Positions 12,901 through 22,180 are shown, numbered from the stretch's first letter. The stretch is 64,000 nt of DNA from Thunnus maccoyii (GCF_910596095.1 NC_056554.1:310001-374000); one strand, 5' to 3'. Notes: generated by a model not told the origin, from the letters alone. Program-made: numbers and translations.

Positions 12901-14310
12901 ACATCTTAACTACAAAGAACACTGTTCTTTAATTTCTTCTTTTTTTAATTCTCTGATAATTTGTAACTTCTTTTTGAGGGAATATTTAAAAAAAAAAATA
13001 TCCATAAGACACTGGCTGCTACTCTTTGACCCTTACATACTATTCACAGTGGACCCATTTTTACATTTGAGAGCAATAAAAACACCTCAAACACATTTTT
13101 AGCCTGAAATGTTAATGTGTAATATGTGATGTGAATATCAAAAAATTGAAATATTTAAACTTTTTAAGTTCTTTGTGCAGCTGGTACACATTTTCATACA
13201 TAGAGAGTGTTATCGGTTAATTTTGACCTGCATTTATTAAAAAACTCACTTTGAATCACAATTCAAAAATGTTGCATTCTGCCTATTCAATAACATTCAT
13301 TGAAATCATTATGGCTGTTATGGTCTCTTAATTAAGTGTGATTGTGAAAGTTTTTCCACAAACAAATATTGCAAAAAAATAAAATGGTATAGAGAGCTTG
13401 TTGCTGTGATGACATATAGTAATATTTATGGCTTTCTATAGGTTGCTATATGAATGTTTAAGCTGTGTTTACTCATAACACAGGTGCGCAGTGTATAAGT
13501 GTCTGAGAACTAAAGTCCACAACCATCTCAAGGACAGTGTGGTTGATGCAGCGGATCACATGCTGTGCTACTGGCTCAGCTCTGTGGGAGCATGCCATCC
13601 AAGTTATACTTATATTCAAAGTTACATTAGTTTGCCATTTAATTTATTGTGTTAAAGTGTGCTGAAGACAATCAACTTACCATTGTCTTTGTATGTTCTG
13701 TGGAGGCTGAGGAAGACATAGGAACAGATTCAGGCTAAAGTTTGTTTCCCTTTACAGTAAAGTACGAAAACCTACAAGTTCAAGAGGGGATATCACCAAG
13801 GATGAAACATTTGAAAAATTGTGAACCCATCCTTTAAATAAAATCAGTAGTGAATACTGCAGACACTCTTTTGAATGAATAATGCAATCATAATGCAGTC
13901 ATTTGAATAATTAGCAAATTAATTGATTTATGGACTGACAAAACAATTAATCATTAATCCTTTTGATATTACAGTTTTAGTTGTTCATTTAGAAGATTTG
14001 CTACTTTTCATATGATGTGTAAACTGACTTGATTTTTGTAGTGTTAGTATGAGAAAATAATTGATTTGAAGGCATTGTTTTCGGCATTAGGCAAACCTGT
14101 TTATTATTAATGTTGACATTTTATAGGTTAAATGATTATGAAAAAATGATTTTTCAATGATGAAAATTTTGATAAAAATTTTCAAACAAGATTGATTTGT
14201 CATAATGAACATGATAGCTGTTGGGTAGTGGCTCACCTGAGCTGTGTCTGTGGTCCAGCTCTGCAGACACACAGCCATAAGTGCAGAATTAGAAACTTGA
14301 ATGTATCCAT
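339..14310 (-). CDS. zan: Zonadhesin-like protein, 5' part of gene (continues past the left edge)
   Basis: Secreted or membrane-tethered adhesion mosaic. In mammals zonadhesin is a sperm protein that binds the egg coat. Twelve coding exons, read on the minus strand: 14310-14237, 13706-13681, 12372 (or 12375)-12226, 12051-11786, 10326-10242, 10155-10003, 2430-2263, 2168-2071, 1971-1893, 1807-995, 812-619, 480-339. Every junction keeps frame, giving about 748 residues with no stop. Domain order: signal peptide (about 1-18), MAM1 (about 37-199), MAM2 (about 200-365), Pro/Thr mucin-like repeats (366-636), TIL domain (637-701), then the start of a D-type module. This order is the zonadhesin plan. 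The last exon ends in phase 1 at GTAATA, so more exons, presumably VWD, lie left of position 1. Alternatives are another MAM-TIL-VWD paralogue; FCGBP is less likely because it lacks MAM domains. Open single-frame ORFs overlapping several of these exons are in other frames and should be ignored. Confidence 0.88.
619..812 (-). CDS. zan: TIL (trypsin-inhibitor-like) cysteine-rich exon
   Basis: After acceptor CTGTACAG the exon reads [20 protein letters not shown], then [20 protein letters not shown] and CVPLEKCGC. The ten-plus Cys pattern and the CxC-PG-F spacing are those of TIL domains in zonadhesin, VWF and FCGBP. TNCTGS holds a potential N-glycosylation site. It starts in phase 1 and ends in phase 0 at TATAAG|GTCGGA, a weak donor; the next exon continues in frame. 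Confidence 0.85.
871..917. repeat. (GAAA)n microsatellite
   Basis: About eleven GAAA units lie in the intron between the mucin and TIL exons. On the minus strand this is a long CTTT pyrimidine tract about 60 bases upstream of the TIL acceptor, so length variation could influence splicing; that effect is inference. Confidence 0.95.
995..1807 (-). CDS. zan: Mucin-like Pro/Thr repeat exon
   Basis: A single 813-base exon, acceptor TTTACAG at 1810-1808. It encodes [20 protein letters not shown] followed by repeated PTTPKPTTP decapeptides with G, R, Q, H or L at the variable tenth position. It is rich in Thr and Pro, with no Cys across the repeat, as expected of an O-glycosylated rod between the MAM and D modules. 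The likely donor is CCACCAA|GTATGA (exon ends at 995), chosen because it is the only candidate that keeps frame into the TIL exon. A more obvious AAAG|GTTTCC donor at about 976 would create a stop. The opposite strand is also open by repeat symmetry but is not a gene. Confidence 0.82.
1021..1790. repeat. 30-bp coding minisatellite in the mucin exon
   Basis: About 26 head-to-tail 30-bp units, each one decapeptide. A higher-order 120-bp block containing the variant GTTGAATGAGGAGTGGTTGG recurs at about 1101, 1221 and 1341. This points to recent block duplication in the 1021-1400 half. Units between about 1600 and 1790 are more diverged. Confidence 0.95.
1893..10155 (-). CDS. zan: MAM domain 2 (four exons: 10155-10003, 2430-2263, 2168-2071, 1971-1893)
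   Basis: Exon 10155-10003 encodes [19 protein letters not shown] and then [18 protein letters not shown]. Its final T joins TC across a 7.57-kb intron to give [16 protein letters not shown]. The later exons give [29 protein letters not shown] and finally [20 protein letters not shown] ending in VMACK. This is a full MAM fold with the expected Cys pairs. Phases are 1, 1, 0, 1 and all are consistent. The 2263-10155 intron is far longer than its neighbours and is filled with repeats and LINE remains. Confidence 0.88.
2620..3510. repeat. Degenerate tandem repeat, unit about 110-120 bp
   Basis: About eight diverged units share GATGTGAGCCTGAAGTGGCC, TTTGGCAAAGAT and ACTGGCTAATC, spaced roughly 80-120 bases apart. 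They lie in the long MAM2 intron. Short open frames here are chance readings of the repeat. Confidence 0.8.
3511..3600. repeat. (GATAT)n pentanucleotide microsatellite
   Basis: About 16 units of GATAT, nearly pure from 3523 to 3590, directly following the degenerate minisatellite. Confidence 0.95.
3740..5481 (-). pseudogene. L1-clade LINE ORF2 remnant (endonuclease plus partial reverse transcriptase)
   Basis: Minus-strand fragments of a fish L1-type retrotransposon. At 5481-4927 the endonuclease start is clear ([20 protein letters not shown], then FLQETHL and [10 protein letters not shown]). At 4793-3928 reverse transcriptase pieces appear: [28 protein letters not shown], a degraded active site reading LTDN where FADD is expected, then [15 protein letters not shown]. 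Only about 130 bases separate endonuclease from RT, so several hundred codons are deleted. Several stops and frameshifts are present and the copy is dead. It sits in the same orientation as the host gene. Confidence 0.85.
5940..7135 (-). pseudogene. L1-clade LINE ORF1 remnant, interrupted by a Tc1-like element
   Basis: From 7121 to 6517 the minus strand encodes a coiled-coil start ([20 protein letters not shown]), then [20 protein letters not shown] followed by PEEKEG, an L1 ORF1p RRM-type motif, and after a frameshift near 6723 the C-terminal [20 protein letters not shown]. The reading is cut at 6516 by a Tc1-like insertion and appears to resume at about 6098 ([10 protein letters not shown]). 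It lies upstream of the ORF2 remnant in the same orientation, so both belong to one element of about 3.4 kb. Confidence 0.8.
6099..6516 (-). mobile_element. Internally deleted Tc1/mariner-like element nested in the L1
   Basis: Imperfect inverted ends of about 60 bases face each other. The left begins CAGATGGGTGACAAATTA at 6099; the right is its complement ending near 6516. A TA dinucleotide flanks each end, as expected of the Tc1 target duplication. The interior (6470-6240, minus) keeps the transposase C-terminal part: [16 protein letters not shown], then [13 protein letters not shown], which contains the second catalytic Asp of the DDE triad. It is non-autonomous. Boundaries are good to a few bases. 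Confidence 0.85.
8019..8193. repeat. Fold-back (hairpin) element
   Basis: Bases 8019-8074 and 8138-8193 are inverted copies, both containing GGAGAAAATAGGCGAGACCT or its complement. A smaller palindrome, CTCTAACC-AGGTTAGAG, lies in the loop at about 8112-8127. The structure suits a MITE or a one-element inverted duplication. No open frame is present. Confidence 0.85.
8307..8470. repeat. Probable teleost non-LTR or SINE tail fragment
   Basis: Begins with a short ATCAAA run and AAATCACGTTTATTGTCACT, continuing GTGAAAGTCTTGGGTGC, wording I recognise from dispersed fish repeats. The family was not determined. Confidence 0.4.
8995..9080 (+). repeat. hAT-like repeat end fragment
   Basis: Contains AATTTGTATTTGTATTC followed by AAAGTGGAAATAGGCG, which matches the inverted copy at 32160-32260. 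Only this end of the family is present here. Confidence 0.55.
9160..9955. other. Intronic sequence without recognisable features
   Basis: AT-rich part of the long MAM2 intron. It shows no ORF with family resemblance, no tandem repeat and no clear inverted repeat beyond short AT palindromes. Confidence 0.6.
10242..12375 (-). CDS. zan: MAM domain 1 (three exons: 12375/12372-12226, 12051-11786, 10326-10242)
   Basis: First exon: [19 protein letters not shown], then [20 protein letters not shown], the hallmark MAM start. It splits a Lys codon (GGA A|GTCAG) leading to KGFYIYHE. Middle exon: [20 protein letters not shown] then YMYG, followed by LRVLART and SPSWLKG. The last exon starts IVFEAQRN and closes with [11 protein letters not shown], the usual cysteine-ended MAM tail. 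NLTAS is a potential N-glycosylation site. Phases are 1, 0, 1. The first acceptor reads TAGCAG, a tandem (NAGNAG) site that could add or drop one Ala. MAM domains mediate extracellular protein contacts and dimerisation. Confidence 0.88.
13681..13706 (-). CDS. zan: Coding exon 2: 26-nt microexon
   Basis: Bounded by CTTCCTCAG on the acceptor side and GTAAGTTG on the donor side. Its 26 bases take one base from the incoming phase 2 codon and leave one base, exactly bridging exon 1 and the MAM1 exon in frame. It encodes SLHRTYKDN plus one split codon. It is too short to detect by coding potential, and the call rests on splice sites and phase. Confidence 0.65.
14237..14310 (-). CDS. zan: Coding exon 1: signal peptide of zonadhesin-like protein
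   Basis: Begins ATG GAT ACA and encodes [18 protein letters not shown], a short polar start followed by a Leu-rich core, which is a typical secretion signal with cleavage likely after Cys-Arg-Ala. The exon ends AG|GTGAGC in phase 2. That phase does not match the first MAM exon, so an exon is needed between them. Confidence 0.75.
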
Positions 14311-14366
14311 GGCTAACTGTTAGTTAGCAAGAGAAGATAGAGGGACAGAGCAGAGGACCTTATATA
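14311..14366 (-). promoter_or_regulatory. TATA promoter and short 5' UTR of the zonadhesin-like gene
   Basis: On the minus strand TATATAAG sits at 14366-14359. The start codon is at 14310-14308, about 50 bases downstream, so transcription would begin near 14335 with a 5' UTR of about 25 bases. The start lies in a hydrophobic signal-peptide exon, which supports it. The transcription start itself is inferred, not seen. Confidence 0.6.
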
Positions 14367-14449
14367 GAGAGCTAGGATGGGTTAGGGGGGTGCTGTGTGG
14401 AAACCAGGGTGTGTGTCTTGAGTGGGTGATGTGAATGCTGAATTGCTGC

Positions 14450-15050
14450 ATTACTCAGTGTTGCAAAATGTGTAAATGAGTAACTGTAAGAGATAGGGAC
14501 GAGGTGTGTTCTCTTTGAGTGTGAGTTTAAAGGTGTTTATGTGTTTATGTGTGCTTTTTGACCTCTCAGCAGTTTACAGGGTGGGTGGGGATGCCCATCA
14601 AACACTATATTACAAATAAGAACTTGTACTTTAAGACATTTTAGAGCTTGTTGCGTAATAAACAGAATACTTTGATCACATGGACACAGCTTTTTAGCAT
14701 CGTCTGTATCTTAAGGTGTGTAAAAAAGGCTTGGCTCTCATTATAGGTTATCTGGGACATTTTAATGTGTCAGATAACCCATACATTTTCCTATGTTCAA
14801 ATATTTATTCCGGAGCAAAAGCAATACCATACTATGACTAAACATACAGTAACTCGAGCCTTTTATTAGACTACCATTCGTGCTTCCAGCTGACCCCTCA
14901 CCCCCAACTTATGGATAGTGCCTACACTGCAAGCTGGTGACCTTAGACCAACACACATCACAACATAAAGCAGTAGAACATCTATTCCACATTACTTTCC
15001 CTGTTGTGATGTTTGATGTGGTGTTGTCACCATGTTCCTAGGTCTCTACT
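14450..15050. other. Upstream intergenic sequence, nothing recognised
   Basis: Region 5' of the zonadhesin-like gene up to the SINE. No ORF, repeat or RNA gene is evident. It may hold distal promoter elements, but none can be named. Confidence 0.5.
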
Positions 15051-15057
15051 TGTGCAA

Positions 15058-15357
15058 CTGTGGCTTAGAGGTAGAGCGGTTTATCCACCAATTGGAAGAA
15101 CAGCAGTTCGTTTCCCGGCTCCTCCAGTCCGCATGTCAAAGTTTCCTTGGGCAAGATACTGAACCCCAAATTGCTCCCAAAGGCTGTGCCATTGGTGCGT
15201 GAGTATGTGTGAATGCATTAGATACTCCTCCTAATGAGCAGGTTGGCACCTTGCGTGGTAGCCCCTGCCATGAGTGTGTGAATGTTGACATGCAGTGTAA
15301 AGTGCTTTGAGTGGTCGGAAGACTAGAAAGGTGTATTATAAGTGCAGTCCATATACT
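15058..15357 (+). mobile_element. tRNA-derived SINE (common teleost family)
   Basis: Starts with an A-box-like TGGCTTAGAGGTAGAGCGG and a degenerate B box (GCAGTTCGTTTCCC). The body is typical of a widespread fish SINE: GGGCAAGATACTGAACCCCA, then GTGCCATTGGTGCGTGAG and AGTGCTTTGAGTGGTCGGAA, ending TATAAGTGCAGTCCATATAC. It is near full length and moderately diverged. Confidence 0.8.
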
Positions 15358-15520
15358 TTGGTAACTACAATGTTATCGCAGTTGATAGAAATGATGGAAT
15401 TATTCTTTTAATGTCTAAGGCTCACTTACTAGCTTCTTTCAGTCGCATCTCAGGTCGTCCTCAGTGCATGCAGTTTGCTAAGTTGTCAAATGTTTGCTCT
15501 AGTTGTTTTGAGAGCCACCT

Positions 15521-17480
15521 GGCAGAGGTGGGAGTAAGTCACATATGTGCAAGTCACAAGCAAGTCTATAAGTCAAGCAAGACCAGTCAAGTTATATGAA
15601 ATTTTGATGATCTACCCCAGTTTCCGTATTTAAATCAGTTAAGAGACAGTGGTCATGAAAAGTTGAGTTTTATTTTCAACATTAATGAAAACTTTTTTTC
15701 AGCCTGCTAACACCTTATAAATCTTGCTGATATTTGACATTTTGTTGCAATCTATAACAAGCCTCCTAAATGAACAACAATGGAGAGTGGGGCTCTTAAT
15801 TATACTATAGCCCTATAGCTCTAAAGCTGTAAACAAACCAGCCAAAAGTTAGCTACAAAGAGACATTCACGTACCTTTCTTTGTGGGTTTTGTAGTGACA
15901 GATGAAGTTGGATGTTGTGGTGGTTGTGTCACTGATTTTTGAGCTGCAGACCTAGACGTTGCCCTGAAAACAGATGTCTCAGAACCATGTCGATTTGTGG
16001 CACATCAATCCGCTGCTGCTTCGGTGATTTTATCAACAGGATCAAACTAAATACTTGCTGCAGACATGTTGCAATAACTTTTTTATAAGTTTATATAATT
16101 CATTTTAATTGAACGAACTCTCCAACCGGCACAGATCATAACGTTTATTGTGGTTAAAGCAGGAAAGTCAGTAAGTCAGTCTGCATTGATCTATAAATGA
16201 TTCTTACAGTATCTGCTGTCCACAGCTGTTTATACTGTATGAAAAGCTTCTACTTCAGTTCATTAAATCCCTGCAGCATCTGAGTGCTGCAGGACAGATA
16301 TGTTTATAAATCCGCAGCCTCTGAGAAGTGCCGCATCAGAGCGCAGTGCCGTTACGCATGACATCACTATGTTTACCTTGATTAAATCACCTGATGTCAC
16401 CAGGCTTATACAGTATAACCACACACACCTCATCACACATGAACATGTATATCATTATACCAGCCTCATCAACTTTCTTTTTAGCCAAAGTAGCGTCTCA
16501 TGTTTTATCCTTGAAACACATTGCGATGCAAACACAGTTGTGTAACATTAATTACTAAACTATGTGACCATGTACAAGGTGAGATACATCAGAATTATTG
16601 CTGAAATAGCGTTGGTCTGATATAATCATATAAACAGCCTTACCAAATCAGCTTCTTTATTTTTTATTTCTTTTGTTATTATAGTAACTAACTGATGAAA
16701 AATCACACTCAATCTGTCTTTGGCTGCAGTTTGGGGTGATGTGTGTTCATGTCATGATACTCTGAACCATCCAGACATTTCCTGAAGAAAACTTTTTGTT
16801 TGTTGAGCTGTCTCTATCACATTCAACTGTGATTGGCACAACTGTTTCAGAGCTAAGAGAGCAGTGATGTGATGGGATGAGAGAGTATTTAATAATCACC
16901 ACACCCACTAAATAAATGATCTATATTCAACTTCACTCAGCCCTTTGCATGTCGTGCTACCGCACATACATGGACCAAAAATAGCAGGTGCGCATAGAGA
17001 TGCCCACCCAGTCCGCATGCCAGACCTACCACCTTGCGCTTGTCATTGTACTTGCGAATTTAAAATGAGGCTCCTTATCCTTAAATCTGTATTTTATTAT
17101 TTTTGGACTAGCCCCCTCCATGATAGCTGACTTGTGCATTGGCCTCCACTGGTCTGCCGCATCCTAGTAGGTTCCTAGGTTTGCATGCATTGCACTAGAA
17201 ATCAGCAGGACAGATATGTTGATAAATCCGATCATATGCGATCATGTTTCAAAACCAAAACGTAACTTCTCAATATCTAGAAAAATGCAAATATTGAATT
17301 GAAAAAGTCTTCTTTCAAGTCATCTGTCTCAAGTCTAAGTCAAGTCTCAAGTCATGAATATCAAGTCAAAGTCAAGTCGAGTCTTTTACCAATGTTAGTC
17401 AAGCAAGTCTCAAGTCCTCAAATTTGTGACTTGAGTCTGACTTGAGTGAAGTCATGTGACTCGAGTCCCCCACCTCTGCC
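15521..17480. mobile_element. hAT-like non-autonomous DNA transposon, about 1.96 kb
   Basis: Ends in inverted GGCAGAGGTGGG and CCCACCTCTGCC, with subterminal arrays of AAGTC/GACTTG motifs at both ends. Taking the ends as CAGAGGTGGG, the flanking octamers are CCACCTGG and CCATCAGG (six of eight match), which would suit an 8-bp hAT duplication. No transposase frame survives. An internal stretch at 16141-16330 recurs at 33225-33420. Confidence 0.65.
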
Positions 17481-17869
17481 ATCAGGGGTATGCTAGTAAG
17501 ACTCCCCTACATAACTGGAATGTCAGAAGATTTAGCCAGAGTCTCCAGATCACAAGGAGTCAACAGAGGAAGACTGGAGGGGTGTATGACATCATCATGA
17601 CATCACACGTGACAGCTGTAGGGAACACTACATGAGTGGAACAGCAAGGACCCCTGGGCAAGAGACTGAATGAACACCAGACACAGACAAAATCAGTTGT
17701 CTGTGAACAGACCAAAACCACTCACAGCATCCACTGATAAGAGGTCAGAGGTCATCGACCAGGAGTAAGTGGACGGTCAGAGAAAGGACATTCACATCTG
17801 ACAGCAGAGACCATCTTTGAGCAGAGACAGAGGGCACAATCTCCCTGCATATAAAACCACCTGTTATCA

Positions 17870-18338
17870 CATGAACAATGTGGCTGAAAGTTCCACAACC
17901 ATTTGGTTCACTGAGCAGTCCCTCCATATCACGAAAAGTCTTTCGGTCCACTCGGGTGCGCTTGTTCCGCGCACTGTCTGCTGTCCACCCAAGGCAATGC
18001 AGATCTTTCTTGAGCCGCTCCTCTTCCTATAGCTCCATGGTGATCCCCTGGCCTTGTAGGCCCTCAGCTGCCTCCCAAGCAGAGTTGAAGGCCACTATTT
18101 CACTGTTGATATGGACTTTCAGCATAGTGGGATACACTATGATTTGGTACTTGATTTTTTTGACTTTCCATTGTTTTTTGATGACTGTGTATTCCCTTCT
18201 CTTCTTCTGCAGTGTTGGTGAGTAATGGTGATCCACAGTGATTCTCTCCCCTTTGTATGTTAGATTTTTCTCTTGCCAAGCTCTGAGTAGTATATAGGGT
18301 TTGATACAGACAATCGAGAAAGTCGGGGAGGGTTTCAT
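17870..18338 (-). pseudogene. L1-type ORF1 C-terminal remnant
   Basis: Minus frame reads NLTYKGERITVDHHYSPTLQ, then KKRREYTVIKKQWKVKKIKY, a slip, PTMLKVHINSEIVAFNSAWE, AAEGLQGQG. This matches the C-terminal domain of fish L1 ORF1 proteins (the YSP...KRREY...LKV pattern). Downstream minus sequence to about 17870 may be its tail. No matching ORF2 was found next to it. Confidence 0.65.
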
Positions 18339-18684
18339 TTTTTATGTTACAAATGTTAACTATTAACAAAACTATTAATACATGTAAATTGCTTCACAGT
18401 TCTACATATAGAACCTTTAAACATCAAACATTATTGTCAGTATCAGTTTTGCATGAGCACAGATCAACAGAGGATTACTGTTTATTGTGCTTGGTAAAGT
18501 TCATGACATTTGTTGGATTATTGTATTCCTTGTGTAGAAATGGAAATTGGAAAAGCTGACCTGATACTGATACCAGAGAAAAAATTATAGGGTCACAAAA
18601 AGCATGTGGAATCATCTTCTGATGACAGTGTACATTAAATTTCCACATCAATTTGATGGCTGTATTGTTTGCGCATCATAAAGG

Positions 18685-18967
18685 ACAGGTTCACAATTTT
18701 TCAAGTCTGCCGTAAAACAACAGTCAGGTGCCCCTATGAACATTGAAAGAGGTTTTCCTCGCTGTAATCATTCCTCCTGTTCATACTGGAATTTTTTTTG
18801 CACAGAAGGAAGACTGTGGATTTTGGCTCCCATCACTTACATTGTAAGGGCATTATGAAGGGATCTTCTAAATGTCAGTATGAACAGGAGGAATGATTTC
18901 AATGTTCATTTGGTCACCTGACTCTTGTTTGAGGACATACTTGAAACATTGCAAACCCGTCCTTTAA
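18685..18967. repeat. Palindromic MITE-like element
   Basis: Ends are inverted: AAAGGACAGGTTCACAATTT on the left against CAAACCCGTCCTTTA on the right. Both arms contain the ATTCCTCCTGTTCATACTG sequence or its complement. It is nearly a full hairpin of about 280 bases. Related pieces occur at 52590-52792 and, shorter, at about 13796-13838. Confidence 0.75.
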
Positions 18968-19048
18968 TCTGGACCAACAACGTTAATGAACATCTCTGTG
19001 ATGTTGTCATCCAAAGGACTGCAAATGGCAAGAGAACCAAAAAAACTC

Positions 19049-19049
19049 T

Positions 19050-19093
<44 letters not shown>
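19049..19093. repeat. (TAC)n microsatellite
   Basis: About 15 uninterrupted TAC units, with no gene context. Confidence 0.95.
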
Positions 19094-19095
<2 letters not shown>

Positions 19096-19726
19096 CTGAT
19101 GTGTAACTTTTTACATTCCATCAGATTTTGTAGGGTAAAACGTGTCATTGTCTTCTTATGGGTTTGCATTTTCAGCATCATCACCTTTGTTACAGTGTTC
19201 TACTTAGACACAAACTGTTGTCAAACTTTGTTTACCATAGCAACCAATCTGACTTAAATTTCCATTTGCACTTTGACCTCTGTTCACTCCTTCAGCAGTG
19301 ACGCTCACACTGCTGAGCTTTATCTGTGAAATGGAGACAAATGCTCCAATCTGATACTTGCCTTAAAGGACAATACTGTTACAATACAGTTACCTAAAGG
19401 CATCTATAAGACTTTAGACTGACTACCACCAGGTAGCTACTGGTTTCTTGTCGTTTCAGTACTTTCAGAAAATCAGTTGTCAGAGACTTCATATGTGATT
19501 AGTAAATTTGTTTGATGGCATTTTTGTACTTGTACTTGTGAGGTCCCTCAATAACATAATACATTTCTTCACCCCTAACTCCATCAATGCTTAATCCCAA
19601 TCTATAACCTAAAATTAAGCTATACTGAATTCTAACCCTGACCCTAAAACTTAACCCCTTTAACGCTAAAACAGACCCAGGAAGTGAGGTTAGGCCAAAA
19701 TGTCAAAAAATAGGAATAGAAAATCA

Positions 19727-19728
19727 CA

Positions 19729-19788
<60 letters not shown>
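19727..19788. repeat. (CA)n microsatellite
   Basis: About 30 CA units with a single interruption near the start. Confidence 0.95.
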
Positions 19789-19791
<3 letters not shown>

Positions 19792-19829
19792 GTACAAATA
19801 ACAGGGCTGTCAGTACTTAATGGCATAAC

Positions 19830-21600
19830 ATTTTAGCACCTGCGGTAAACATAGATATTTAAGATGAAGATAAATATGAAGGGCAATAAATAATTGATCA
19901 AGTAAAAATATTTCATTAGAGAAAACTGAGAAGAAGGTGGTCAATTCCCCTATTGATCTAAAGGGGAAATCCTACAATAACCAGAATGAATTGTGTATGG
20001 CACCGTTCAAGGCCACTAATGGTGTGTTAGCAGTGAGCAACGTTATATCTCTTTACTGAGGCTTATTTTCATTTACAAAACATTACAAAACAACTAATTG
20101 AGTCCTGTTGTATCGTACCTGTGCGCAAGGATCATAATCAACTTTTAATTGCTATTACTTTATAGTGGCATGTTGAGAGTTTAATGATGTGTTGATTTAC
20201 TATGGCCATAAATGATGGAGACTTGACTAGACTAAAATAATAGCCCTGTTTAGGGCTGCACAGTATTGGAAAAAACTGATATTGTGATATCTTTTTTTAT
20301 CTGTGATATATACTGAGATTGGGGGTAGGGGTGGGGTTGCTGAGCAGCCACACCCTCCTCTGTTATCTGTTTAGGAGTGGCTGAGATTGTCACGAAAATG
20401 AGAATAGCTGGTCCACTTTAAAGGTCAGTCCACCTTAAGTGAGCCTGGTCAGGTTCCAGTGGGCACCAGGTGTATCTCATTTATGCTCTATTACAAGAGG
20501 CTAACCCCTTCCCTTTAATCAGCAGGTGGTAAGCAAGACATGGGAACTTGGCTTGGGTCTTGTAACTGTTTAACCAACAGCGGGACGAGGTGCTGCTGAT
20601 AACGGGAATACATGCACTCAAAAGCCGCCTTGCGGAACTAAACGCCTGTCTCTAGCATCTGGGTGAAATTATCTGACAATAGCCATGTTGCATTCATGTT
20701 TGCAGGTAGGTGATATGCAGACTCTGCATGCACAGCAATCAGTTCGCTATGTGCTCTGTTGATAGGGTACACTCAAGTTGTGGAAGGTGACTAGTAAGGC
20801 CTGCTTTGGTTGTTTGATAAATTCATGAATTGCACCCCTTAACAAGAGCACATCAAAAGTTGTAGCATGACATGTTTGAGTTATTTACCTTACTTGAAAT
20901 TGTGCATCCTGCAATATGACTGTTGTACTAATGGTTTTAACAGTATGTTTGCCTGCTGAAATATGGGTTTTGTATAGGCCTACTGTGAAACTGTTTCATT
21001 GCACATGAAGAAGGTATATTTTTTGTTAAAAATGCCAGCTTAGGCTGTGTAATTTTATATTCTTACAAAAGGAAAGTTTTAATAAAGTCTTCTATTGAAC
21101 CTACCCTCTGGCTCCAGCTACTGATTGAGTCCTTTACCATCAACCCCTCCCTACGAACATAGACACTGGTCCAATATTCATTTAAGTACCCTGTGGTCAT
21201 GAGGTGTTGCTGGGGTTACATAACCAAGCGTCCTCAGCAGTCTTGCCATAATCAGTATCAGTCCTGAGACTGGACAGCAGCTGTCCTATCATGAAATCAT
21301 TGATGACTTTGCTTCTAAAAAGCGAAAGTTTTGAGGATGGTGATGATGATGTTAACAATGCAGCTAAGTTCCTTAAATTAAAATATTTTTTTAATGTGTA
21401 AAAAGTAGCGTTTGGTCTCATTTATATGCATATGGAACATGATGCAGATTTGGTGTGTATTCATGAGTGCTTGAAGTGGGAGGGGGGGCAAACAAGATTT
21501 TGCATAGGGTCGCTAAAAAGCTAGTAATGACCCTGCTATTAAGTACTCAGAGTTGGCAAAGTCTGATATAATATTTTGTGAGAAAACAAAGTCAGGTTCA
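19830..21600. other. Intergenic sequence, no gene recognised
   Basis: No supported ORF. A GC-richer part at 20380-20720 ends in GTTTGCAG|GTAGGT, which looks like a donor, and an AATAAA lies near 21080, but no coding exon links them. Confidence 0.45.
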
Positions 21601-21644
21601 CCAAAGTACTACAAAGTTTGTTGCAGCGCAGAGTTTTCACTTCC

Positions 21645-22180
21645 GTCTCTATTCTTTCCATCCACACTGGACACCTGTCGATGCTGCAAAGCCACTCTGG
21701 CCGAAGAGCCGCTCTTTCAGCTGTGGCTGTAATGTAGCTTCGGTGGTCGCTTCCTCCTCCACACTCTGTTGTGTTCGTGTCCATGGTACGATATCCGGCT
21801 TAATAAGTAACCACCTGTCTGCATCCAACATTATATTGTGAAGATATTTTTTTTCCAAATACATGTTAGATTCAGCTTTTCTGTCCACCTGAAGCTCAGA
21901 ATGGTCAGGGTTTCTTCGTTGTCAGTGGTGTCTCCATTGTGTTGCATCTGCCACAGACACACCAGTCATCAATGGACCCAGTTGATGCTTCAAAGCCGCA
22001 GCGCCTGTCTTTTGGCTGTGGCTGTAACATAGTTCCAATATTCACTTCCTCCTCCATACTCTGTTGTGTCTACAGTACAACATTCCTCCTCATAGCAGTA
22101 GCGCCATATCTCTGATTCCAACATCATATGACAAAACTAGTTTTCTTCCAAATACACTGATATTTTAGTGTCGCCTTTTT
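21645..22180. repeat. Old tandem duplication, offset about 290 bp
   Basis: Two diverged copies (about 21645-21890 and 21940-22180) share in order: a GATGCT-CAAAGCC stretch, GGCTGTGGCTGTAA, TTCCTCCTCCA-ACTCTGTTGTGT, ATCCAACAT-ATAT and TTCCAAATACA. Both hold a TTTTCTTCC/TTTTTTTCC variant before the last motif. No coding function is seen. Confidence 0.7.

Noticed and set aside
20560..21090. Possible 5' exon (donor-like GCAG|GTAGGT at about 20706) followed by AATAAA
   Set aside because: No coding frame or second exon could be joined; single motifs of this kind are frequent by chance.
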